Origin: Streptomyces olivochromogenes
GTDB lineage: Bacteria > Actinomycetota > Actinomycetes > Streptomycetales > Streptomycetaceae
Length of the DNA stretch: 64,000 bases
Direction: 5' to 3'
Assembly (NCBI RefSeq): GCF_001514115.1
Contig: NZ_KQ948457.1
Coordinates: 187,829-251,828, forward strand
Part shown: in pieces, positions 49,104 through 56,487 of the stretch
Position numbering within the stretch: the stretch's first letter is position 1
Layout: the number at the start of each line of letters is the position of its first letter
Made by a program: the position numbers and the translations under genes
The notes under the pieces: model-generated
Seen by the model: only the letters and a program-made list of their open reading frames with translations
Told to the model about the DNA's origin: nothing
The model's database searches: none

Positions 49104-52100
49104 CTAACGCTCCTGCTGGTGAGTGGGGCTGGGGAAGCTGCCGGTCTGGCCGGTACCGGCCTGTCGACCCTGCTGAATGCCCCTACGGAGATTGGTCAGC
49201 CGGCCGCGTACGTCATCAGGCGCACGGGAGACCTGCGGACCAGTTTGGTGCTGTTGCTGCTGTGCCGTGCCCGCGACGAGGTTGGCTCGCGGGACGCGGC
49301 GCGGCAGGCCTGAGGTGGTGACCCCGCCCGCCGACGGTTGACGGACGCGTTCTGCCTGCCGGACGAGGTCGTCGTTCGGCGAGGTGCGCCAGTTGGCGGA
49401 GGCCGGTGCGGCGGCCGGCCGTTGCGGTGGTGCTGTGGGGGTCTGTGGCGGCTGCTGCTGCGAGGGCTGCGAGCCGTTGGTGTGGACGCCGTTGTTCTGG
49501 GCGCCGTTGTGAGCTCCGTTGGGGGAGCCGTTCTGGGAGCCGTTCGCCTGACCGTGGAACCAGTTGGTCTCCAGCGTGTCGTACAGCGGCGTACGTCCGT
49601 CACCGGGGCCCGCCGGCGGCAGTGCCTCGGGCTCCTGCGGACGCGTGGGCCGCTGCTGCGGGGGCGCCGGGCGCTCGAACTGGCCGGTGGACGAGGCGTC
49701 CTGGCGGTTGCCGTAGCCGGGCGTCGCGAACTGGCCGGTCGACGAGGGGTCCTGGCCGTTGCCGTAACCCGGCCGGGCGAACTGGCCGGTGGACGACGGG
49801 TCCTGGGAGGCGCCGTAGCCGGGTGTCGCGAACTGTCCCGTGGACGAAGGGTCCGAGGAGGCGCCGTAGCCCGGGGTGGCGAACTGGCCCGTGGTGGACG
49901 GGTTCGGGGCGGCCGGAGCCGCGCCCGAGGAGCCGTACACGTCGGGGCGCATGAACTGACCGTTGTTCTGCCCGTTGTTCTGCGGCGCGTTCATGCCGGG
50001 GCGCGGGGCGTCGAAGTCGGGACGGGGGAACCCCGAGGTGGCCGCGGGACCCTGGCGGTCGTCGATCCGCGGCATCTCCGAGGTCGCGGCCGGGTCCTGC
50101 CGGTCGTCGATCCGGGGCATGCGCGAAGTGGAGTCGGGTTCCTCGTGACCGCGCGGGGTGTCGAGGGACGCGCGCGGCACCGGCGGCTGCGCGTTGTCGT
50201 CGCTCCAGCTCGGCCGGGACTGCTGCGGGCTGCCACCGGGCAGCTCGGCACGCGGACCACCGCGTCCGGGCAGTTGCGGCCTGCGACGGCCGCCGCCCTT
50301 GTTGCCCGCGGGCTGCTGCGGAGGAGCGGCCGCGGGGCCGCTGTTGTCACCGAAGTCGAAGCCCTGGCGGGTCGCGGGTCCGTCGCCGAAGCCCTGGGGG
50401 GCACCGGTTCCGGCAGCCTGCAGGCCCTGCGGGCTCTGCCCGAAGGCACCCGCACCGGCCGGGGCCGGCCTGCCCTGGTTGCCGGGACCCTGCGGTCCAC
50501 GCGCCCCACCCGGGGCACCCGGGCGACCGCCCTGGTTGCTGCCGGGGAGCGCGGCCCGCGGACCCTGACCGGCGCCGACCTGTCCGCGCTGCGGCGGGGC
50601 ACCGAGGAGACCGCCACCGGCGGCGGGGGCACCCGCCCCGAGGGACGGACCGCCGCCCTGGCCGCCGCGGCGGGCCGCCGCGACACCGGCCGAGGCCTGT
50701 GCGGCGGCCGGACCACCGGAACCACCCGGACCCGGCTTGCCCGGAGCCTTCTTGCCGCCCTGGGCGACGTCGACGGGGAGCATGACGAGCGCGGTGGTGC
50801 CACCGGAGTCGGACGGACGCAGCTGGATGCGGATGCCGTGGCGCTGCGACAGACGACCGACCACGAACAGACCCATGCGGCGGGAGACGGAGACGTCCAC
50901 GGTGGGCGGCGAGGCGAGCCGCTCGTTGATCGCGGCCAGGTCCTCGGGGGAGAGGCCGATACCGGTGTCGTGGATCTCGATCAGCACGCGGCCGTCGGGC
51001 AGCGCGTGACCGGTGACCTTGACCTTGGTCTGCGGGGAGGAGAACGAGGTGGCGTTCTCGAGGAGCTCGGCGAGCAGGTGCACGAGGTCGTTGACGACTC
51101 GGCCGGCGACCTGCGTCGTCGGGACCGAGGCCAGCTCGATGCGCTCGTACTGCTCCACCTCGGAGGCGGCGGCGCGGAGCACGTCGACCAGCGGGACCGG
51201 GCGGGTCCAGCGGCGGCCGGGCTCTTCACCGGCGAGAACGAGGAGGTTCTCACCGTTACGGCGCATGCGGGTCGCGAGGTGGTCGAGCTTGAAGAGGGAG
51301 GACAGCTGGTCCGGGTCGGCCTCGCGGGACTCCAGCTCGGAGATGAGCGAGAGCTGACGCTGGATGAGGCCCTGGGAGCGGCGCGAGAGGTTGGTGAACA
51401 TCGCGTTGACGTTGCCTCGCAGGAGGGCCTGCTCGGCGGCCAGTCGTACGGCCTCGCGGTGCACGTCGTCGAAGGCCGCGGCCACCTGGCCGATCTCGTC
51501 CCGGGAGTGCACACCGACGGACTCGACGGAGGTGTCGACGTCCTGCGGGTCGGACTCGGAGAGCTGCTTGACCAGCTCGGGCAGACGGTCCTGGGCGACC
51601 TTGGTCGCGGTGTCCTGGAGCCGGCGCAGCGAGCGGATCATGGAGCGGGCCACGACGAAGGCGCCGACCAGCGAGACGCCGAGGACCAGCAGGATCAGCG
51701 CACCGGAGATGATCGCTTCCTGCTGGGAGGCGTTCTTCAGCTCACGGGCCTTCTGCTCCATCTGGTTGAGCAGTGTCAGCTCGATCTTCGACATCTGCTC
51801 GATCTTGGCCGTGTCGTCGTCGACCCAGTCCCTGTACGAGCGCTTGTCCTGGGTGTTCAGACCGCCCGTCGAGCCGAGTACGCGGTTGGAGTACGCGTCG
51901 GCTGCCTGGATGGTCGGGTTGCCCTGGTCGATCGGCTTGGTGAGGTCTTCCGCTCCGGAGCCGTAGATGCTCGCGAAGCTGGTGCGCTCGGACGCCTCAC
52001 TGTCCTGCGCGGAGTTCGCGTACAGCCGGTCGTTCTCGGAGAGCTGGCCGAAGGTGGTGTTGCTCGCGGGCAGCGCGGCGGCGATGACGGCGCGCTGGAC

Positions 52101-52880
52101 GGAGGCGTACTCCTTGGCGGAGGAGAAGGCCGACAGGGCGCGGGTGCGCGAGATCATCTCCGGGTTGCTGGTCGCCTCTGCCATGTCCTGGGAGAGGCCG
52201 ATCAGCTGGGTGATGAGGCGGTGGTACCCGTCGACCGTCTGCGAGGAGTTCTTGGCGTCGCTGTAGGCGCCGTTGCGGATGGTGCTCAGCTTGTTCAGCT
52301 CGCCCGCGATGGCCACGAGGCTGTCACGGACACCGGTGAGCTGTCCGTTCGCGCTGGCGGTGTCGATCTCCTGCGTGCCCTGGATGAACTGCTGCTTGGC
52401 GACGTCCGTCGCGTCGCGGACGCCCTTGACCGTGATGTCGTTGGGCTTCGCGCCGTGCGCGAGCGGGCCGGCCGACTGGTCGCGCTCCTTCTGGAGCGCG
52501 GCGGCGAGCTCGGTCGCCTGCTGGGTCATGTCGGTCAGCAGCTTCATGTTGTCGAGCTGCTGGATGTCGTCCATCGACTGGTTGATGCGCAGGGCACCCA
52601 GGGTGGTCGCAGCGACCACGGGGAGCGCGAGCAGCGACACCAGACGCGTGGAGATGCGCCAGTTGCGCAGAGCTATTCGGGAGCCGGGGCCGGGGGGACC
52701 CTTCGGCTTCGCGGGTGGTTGGTCGGGAGCCGTCGCGCCGGGGCGCGCGGAGCGCTCACCGCCGCCGAGTTCTGATTGTCCCGGGCTCTGGGCGTGCTGG
52801 GGCGAGGAACCGCGGTCGGTCCCGCCGTGCGGCTCCGGCTCCGCCGAAGCGCTGCCATCCCTCTTGAAACGTCCCTGCAC
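49104..52880 (-). CDS. cvnA1: Conservon sensor kinase-like protein CvnA (cvn1)
   Basis: The 1258-aa protein uses GTG 52880. The cytoplasmic N-terminus has about 70 disordered residues. TM1 (VSLLALPVVAATTLGAL), an extracellular NIT-like helical sensor of about 310 residues, TM2 (IISGALILLVLGVSLVGAFVV), HAMP, DHp-like LDHLATRMRRNGENLL and HATPase (LLAELLENATSFSSP) follow. The last 500 residues are disordered and very rich in Gly, Pro and Gln, with five near-copies of an 18-residue unit around GQFATPGYG. The tail ends GGVTTSGLPRRVPRANLV, as in CvnA2. It probably sits in a membrane complex with CvnB1-D1. Confidence 0.92.
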   Translation of the reverse strand: MQGRFKRDGSASAEPEPHGGTDRGSSPQHAQSPGQSELGGGERSARPGATAPDQPPAKPKGPPGPGSRIALRNWRISTRLVSLLALPVVAATTLGALRINQSMDDIQQLDNMKLLTDMTQQATELAAALQKERDQSAGPLAHGAKPNDITVKGVRDATDVAKQQFIQGTQEIDTASANGQLTGVRDSLVAIAGELNKLSTIRNGAYSDAKNSSQTVDGYHRLITQLIGLSQDMAEATSNPEMISRTRALSAFSSAKEYASVQRAVIAAALPASNTTFGQLSENDRLYANSAQDSEASERTSFASIYGSGAEDLTKPIDQGNPTIQAADAYSNRVLGSTGGLNTQDKRSYRDWVDDDTAKIEQMSKIELTLLNQMEQKARELKNASQQEAIISGALILLVLGVSLVGAFVVARSMIRSLRRLQDTATKVAQDRLPELVKQLSESDPQDVDTSVESVGVHSRDEIGQVAAAFDDVHREAVRLAAEQALLRGNVNAMFTNLSRRSQGLIQRQLSLISELESREADPDQLSSLFKLDHLATRMRRNGENLLVLAGEEPGRRWTRPVPLVDVLRAAASEVEQYERIELASVPTTQVAGRVVNDLVHLLAELLENATSFSSPQTKVKVTGHALPDGRVLIEIHDTGIGLSPEDLAAINERLASPPTVDVSVSRRMGLFVVGRLSQRHGIRIQLRPSDSGGTTALVMLPVDVAQGGKKAPGKPGPGGSGGPAAAQASAGVAAARRGGQGGGPSLGAGAPAAGGGLLGAPPQRGQVGAGQGPRAALPGSNQGGRPGAPGGARGPQGPGNQGRPAPAGAGAFGQSPQGLQAAGTGAPQGFGDGPATRQGFDFGDNSGPAAAPPQQPAGNKGGGRRRPQLPGRGGPRAELPGGSPQQSRPSWSDDNAQPPVPRASLDTPRGHEEPDSTSRMPRIDDRQDPAATSEMPRIDDRQGPAATSGFPRPDFDAPRPGMNAPQNNGQNNGQFMRPDVYGSSGAAPAAPNPSTTGQFATPGYGASSDPSSTGQFATPGYGASQDPSSTGQFARPGYGNGQDPSSTGQFATPGYGNRQDASSTGQFERPAPPQQRPTRPQEPEALPPAGPGDGRTPLYDTLETNWFHGQANGSQNGSPNGAHNGAQNNGVHTNGSQPSQQQPPQTPTAPPQRPAAAPASANWRTSPNDDLVRQAERVRQPSAGGVTTSGLPRRVPRANLVAGTAQQQQHQTGPQVSRAPDDVRGRLTNLRRGIQQGRQAGTGQTGSFPSPTHQQER
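49674..49897 (-). repeat. Intragenic repeats in the cvnA1 tail (54-bp units)
   Basis: Five near-identical units encode TGQFATPGYGxxxDPSS variants (A/R and S/N changes). A second short repeat of PRIDDRQDPAATS type lies at about 50030-50120. The units are in frame, so copy number could vary without disrupting the protein. Confidence 0.85.
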
Positions 52881-53145
52881 TAGCGTCGCAACCTCTGGAC
52901 CAGGCGCCCCTCCGCGGAAACGGCGGGACGGTGTCGGCGTCGTTCAGGGGCGCAGATACGCCCCCAGGTGTGGTCGTGAGTGACCGGCGCTGCTCCCCCT
53001 TCCCGCCGCCACCCGGCGCTGAGTCGCGCCCCCTGTGCGCCGGTTGGATCCCGCGGCGGTCCGTGGAATTCCAGCACAGTGCAGGATCTCCAACAAGGCC
53101 CGTGTACCAGGCTGTGACCACCGTGACACCTTGTGAGGGATGCGT

Positions 53146-53171
53146 TACGAGACGTAGAAAGTGATCTCGTA
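53146..53171. promoter_or_regulatory. TACGAGA/TCTCGTA dyad upstream of cvnA1
   Basis: TACGAGA (53146-53152) and TCTCGTA (53165-53171) are perfect 7-bp arms with a 12-nt spacer, about 270 nt upstream of cvnA1. This is a candidate operator of unknown owner. Confidence 0.45.
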
Positions 53172-53318
53172 CATAAGGGGCGTATGCCTACGAGCCATGG
53201 GCGTGCGAGGGGTGTCCCAGTCGCGATGATCAGGAGCGGAATGTTGGGTTCAGTGGAGCAATGTCCGTTTCGTCGAGGCGAGTTGGCGGCCTGAATTGAC
53301 CGGTTTGCCTGCTAGTAA

Positions 53319-53386
53319 GTGAGGAAACTCACATGGCGATCATGAGGTCTTCACGGCTCCGACCGGGAATTGCATGTTTAGCCTGA
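53319..53386 (+). promoter_or_regulatory. Palindrome-embedded ribosome site with 17-codon ORF
   Basis: GTGAGGAAACTCAC (53319-53332) is a perfect 5-bp inverted repeat with a 4-nt spacer, resembling a BldD box (AGTGA-N-TCAC). It directly precedes ATG 53333. GAGGA within the palindrome is also a well-spaced ribosome site. The ORF encodes 17 residues (MAIMRSSRLRPGIACLA) including a rare TTA leucine codon, and ends at TGA 53384-53386. TTGACC at 53296-53301 is a possible -35. Confidence 0.4.
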
Positions 53387-53478
53387 CGCTTTACAGGGAT
53401 GGCAAATCCGACAACCCGCGCCGACCAGGCGGTCCTTGACCTCCCGCGGCGCCCACCACGACGAGGTCCAGGACAACA

Positions 53479-53667
53479 GTGAAGACGACGATGATGTTCC
53501 GCAACATAGCCAACCCGCGACGCACCACGCTGGCGCACCTCGAGGACGCCGACGCGCTGCAGACGCCGGAGCAGCCGGAGCATTCGGTCGACCTCCCCAC
53601 CCAGACCGCCAACCCCCGCCGCACCATCCTGATGGAAGCCCCGGTCACGGCCGCCGTCGCCGAGTAG
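53479..53667 (+). CDS. 62-aa small protein with duplicated ANPRRT motif
   Basis: GTG 53479 lies eight nt after CCAGGA. The 62-residue product contains ANPRRTTLAHLE near the start and ANPRRTILMEAP near the end, separated by an acidic Glu/Pro/Gln stretch. Codons show normal G/C-ending bias, unlike the surrounding AT-richer DNA. No membrane segment, Cys or recognised domain is present. It could be a precursor peptide or an adaptor; no modification enzyme is adjacent. It stands between cvnA1 (divergent) and the FAH gene. Confidence 0.6.
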   Translation: MKTTMMFRNIANPRRTTLAHLEDADALQTPEQPEHSVDLPTQTANPRRTILMEAPVTAAVAE

Positions 53668-54056
53668 TACGCACGCGGACCCGCCGCCGACTCACCGCAC
53701 CCACGGGCGGCCGCCACCCACGGCGCGCGGCCGACCGGCAACGCGGCCGGCGGCCGGCCATCACCCACGAACAGCGGTTCTCCGGCACACGCGGCCGAGG
53801 GGCGATGTCACAAGCGGCCGATGGCCGATGTCACACACGGCTTGTGGCCCACCGGCAGCGCGGCCGGGGGCCGACCGCCACACCCGGTCGACGGTCGCTC
53901 ACTCCATCGGCCGACGGTGGCCCGCTCCATGCGGCCGGGGCCGACGGAGCACACGGCTTGCGGCCCACCGGCGGATATACGCGAGGCTCGCCCCTCTCCC
54001 CGCGTTAGCCTGGAGCGTCAGACTCCAGCCAGCTCAGTGAGGGGCGCAAGGATCCC
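53668..54056. other. GC-rich gene-free stretch with imperfect repeats
   Basis: No credible gene is present; open frames are Arg/Pro/Thr-rich. CGGCCGA-type words recur. A 23-bp segment at 53834-53856 returns at 53950-53972 with one mismatch. Near the end GGAG/CTCC arms flank GCGTCAGA, and AAGGA lies just before GTG 54057. Confidence 0.6.
53834..53972. repeat. 23-bp imperfect direct repeat
   Basis: The copy at 53834-53856 and the copy at 53950-53972 share the core CCCACCGGC and differ at one base. The spacing is 116 nt. Confidence 0.8.
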
Positions 54057-54845
54057 GTGCGCATCGCCAGGTTCTCCATCGACGGCAACGTCGCTTTCGG
54101 CGCGGTCGAGGGCGACAAGCCGGACGAGCTCGTCCTCGACATCATCAAGGGCATTCCGTTCGCGGACTTCGAGCTCTCCGGTACGAAGGTCCCGCTGAGC
54201 AAGGTGCGGCTGCTGCCGCCGGTGCTCCCCAACAAGGTCGTGGCCTTCGGCCGCAACTACGCGGAGCACGCGAAGGAACTCGGCAACGAGGTGCCCGACG
54301 CCCCGTTCGCCTTCTTCAAGCCGTCGACCTCGGTGATCGGCCCCGGCGACGAGATCCAGTACCCCTCCTTCTCCAGCGAGCTGCACCACGAGGCCGAGCT
54401 CGCCGTGGTCATCGGCCGCATGTGCCGCGAGGTCCCGCGCGAGCGCGTCAAGGACGTCATCCTCGGTTACACCTGCGCCAACGACGTCACCGCACGTGAC
54501 GTCCAGAAGCGCGAGAAGCAGTGGGCCCGGGCCAAGGGCTTCGACAACTCCTGCCCGCTCGGCCCCTGGGTGGAGACGGACCTCGACCTCGCCGCGATCG
54601 CCGAGGGCATCACGATCCAGTGCACGGTCAACGGCGCGCAGCGCCAGCTCGGCCGCACCAGCGAGATGATCCACTCCGTCGAGGACCTGATCGTCAACAT
54701 CACCGAGGCCATGACGCTGCTCCCCGGCGACGTGATCCTCACCGGCACCCCGGCTGGGGTCGGCCCCCTGAACGTCGGCGACGAGGTCGCCGTCACCATC
54801 GAAGGCATCGGCACTCTCACCAACAAGGTGATCAAGCGTGGCTAA
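54057..54845 (+). CDS. Fumarylacetoacetate hydrolase (FAH) family protein
   Basis: The 262-aa protein uses GTG 54057 after AAGGA. The FAH fold is clear: KVVAFGRNYAEHAKELG, PFAFFKPSTSVIGPGDEI, metal ligands in ELHHEAELAVVIG and ANDVTARDVQ, then the catalytic lid RAKGFDNSCPLGPW and LPGDVILTGTPAGVGPL. Such enzymes cleave acylpyruvates or decarboxylate oxaloacetate with Mg or Mn. It overlaps gltX by 8 nt, so the two are translationally coupled. Confidence 0.92.
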   Translation: MRIARFSIDGNVAFGAVEGDKPDELVLDIIKGIPFADFELSGTKVPLSKVRLLPPVLPNKVVAFGRNYAEHAKELGNEVPDAPFAFFKPSTSVIGPGDEIQYPSFSSELHHEAELAVVIGRMCREVPRERVKDVILGYTCANDVTARDVQKREKQWARAKGFDNSCPLGPWVETDLDLAAIAEGITIQCTVNGAQRQLGRTSEMIHSVEDLIVNITEAMTLLPGDVILTGTPAGVGPLNVGDEVAVTIEGIGTLTNKVIKRG

Positions 54846-56313
54846 CGCGAACGTCCGCGTACGTTTCTGTCCGTCCCCGACCGGCAACCCCCACGTGGGC
54901 CTGGTCCGCACCGCCCTGTTCAACTGGGCGTTCGCCCGGCACAACGAAGGCACCCTGGTCTTCCGCATCGAGGACACCGACGCGGCCCGCGACTCCGAGG
55001 AGTCGTACAACCAGCTGCTCGACTCGATGCGCTGGCTGGGCTTCGACTGGGACGAGGGCCCCGAGATCGGCGGCCCGCACGCGCCGTACCGCCAGTCGCA
55101 GCGCATGGACATCTACAAGGATGTCGCCCAGAAGCTGCTGGACGCCGGCCACGCGTACCACTGCTACTGCTCCACCGAGGAGCTGGACGCCCGCCGCGAG
55201 GCCGCCCGCGCCGCCGGCAAGCCCTCCGGCTACGACGGTCACTGCCGCGACCTCACCGACGAACAGAAGGCCGCCTACGCGGCCGAGGGCCGCACGTCCA
55301 TCGTCCGCTTCCGGATGCCCGACGAGGCGATCACCTTCACGGACCTGGTCCGCGGCGAGATCACCTACCTCCCGGAGAACGTTCCGGACTACGGCATCGT
55401 CCGGGCGAACGGCGCACCGCTGTACACGCTGGTCAACCCGGTCGACGACGCCCTGATGGAGATCACCCACGTCCTGCGAGGTGAGGACCTGCTCTCCTCC
55501 ACCCCGCGGCAGATCGCCCTCTACAAGGCGCTGATCGAGCTGGGCATCGCCAAGGAGACCCCCGCCTTCGGCCACCTGCCGTACGTCATGGGCGAGGGCA
55601 ACAAGAAGCTCTCCAAGCGCGACCCGGAGTCCTCGCTCAACCTCTACAGGGAGCGCGGTTTCCTCCCCGAGGGCCTGCTGAACTACCTCTCCCTGCTCGG
55701 CTGGTCGCTCGCGGCGGACCGCGACATCTTCTCCATCGACGAGATGGTCGCCGCCTTCGACGTCACGGACGTGAACCCGAACCCGGCCCGCTTCGACCTG
55801 AAGAAGTGCGAGGCGATCAACGCCGACCACATCCGCCTGCTCGACGTGAAGGACTTCACCGAGCGCTGCGCCCCCTGGCTGCGGGCCCCGTTCGCCCCCT
55901 GGGCGCCGGAGGACTTCGACGAGGCGAAGTGGCAGGCGATCGCCCCGCACGCCCAGTCGCGGATGAAGGTCCTCTCCGAGATCACGGACAACGTCGACTT
56001 CCTGTTCCTGCCGGAGCCGGCCGTGGACGAGGCCTCCTGGACGAAGGCCATGAAGGAGGGCAGCGACGCCCTGCTCCGCACGGCCCGCGAGAAGCTGGAG
56101 GCCGCCGACTGGTCCTCCCCCGAGTCCCTCAAGGAGGCCGTCCTGGCCGCCGGTGAGGAGCACGGCCTCAAGCTCGGCAAGGCCCAGGCACCGGTCCGCG
56201 TCGCCGTCACCGGCCGCACGGTGGGCCTGCCGCTCTTCGAGTCCCTGCAGATCCTGGGCAAGGAGAAGACCCTGGCCCGCGTCGACGCCGCACTGGAGCG
56301 GCTCGCCGCGTAG
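54838..56313 (+). CDS. gltX: Glutamyl-tRNA synthetase
   Basis: The 491-aa class I synthetase uses GTG 54838 inside the FAH gene. It has the HIGH-type motif PSPTGNPHVG, RIEDTDAARDSEES, and the KMSKS-type motif KKLSKRD. A C-terminal helical anticodon-binding domain follows. Actinomycetes lack glutaminyl-tRNA synthetase, and GltX charges both tRNA-Glu and tRNA-Gln, with GatCAB amidating the latter. Five tRNA-Glu/Gln genes lie 3 kb downstream. Confidence 0.97.
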   Translation: MANANVRVRFCPSPTGNPHVGLVRTALFNWAFARHNEGTLVFRIEDTDAARDSEESYNQLLDSMRWLGFDWDEGPEIGGPHAPYRQSQRMDIYKDVAQKLLDAGHAYHCYCSTEELDARREAARAAGKPSGYDGHCRDLTDEQKAAYAAEGRTSIVRFRMPDEAITFTDLVRGEITYLPENVPDYGIVRANGAPLYTLVNPVDDALMEITHVLRGEDLLSSTPRQIALYKALIELGIAKETPAFGHLPYVMGEGNKKLSKRDPESSLNLYRERGFLPEGLLNYLSLLGWSLAADRDIFSIDEMVAAFDVTDVNPNPARFDLKKCEAINADHIRLLDVKDFTERCAPWLRAPFAPWAPEDFDEAKWQAIAPHAQSRMKVLSEITDNVDFLFLPEPAVDEASWTKAMKEGSDALLRTAREKLEAADWSSPESLKEAVLAAGEEHGLKLGKAQAPVRVAVTGRTVGLPLFESLQILGKEKTLARVDAALERLAA

Positions 56314-56330
56314 GCACACGGTGTACGCAC

Positions 56331-56366
56331 AGGGGGGGCGGTGTCCGGTTCGGACGCCGCCCCCCT
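56331..56366 (+). terminator. gltX terminator hairpin
   Basis: A 17-nt left arm, 56331-56347 (G-rich), pairs with 56351-56366, with a GTT loop, one bulge and one G-T pair. It starts 17 nt after the gltX stop. Confidence 0.7.
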
Positions 56367-56487
56367 GGTGTGCGCCGACCCGTCACCCGGAGTTCACCAT
56401 TCCTGTCAACTGCCGCTCTGGCGGGGCAGTTGTATGTCCCCCGTGCTCATGATGCGTCTGCGCACCATGTTTTCAGGGGAGGGGAAC

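Noticed and set aside
49338..52775. Plus-strand 1145-aa open frame
   Set aside because: It lies wholly antisense to cvnA1, is a low-complexity Gly/Arg/Val sequence and has no family motifs. It is a GC-bias artefact, as are the similar frames antisense to cvnA2 (44664-47402), the GH3 gene (21918-24893), cimA (13791-15560) and gltX (54832-56319).
53665..54008. Arg/Pro-rich open frames upstream of the FAH gene
   Set aside because: The composition follows the repeated CGGCCGA words and no start has a ribosome site. Treated as non-coding.
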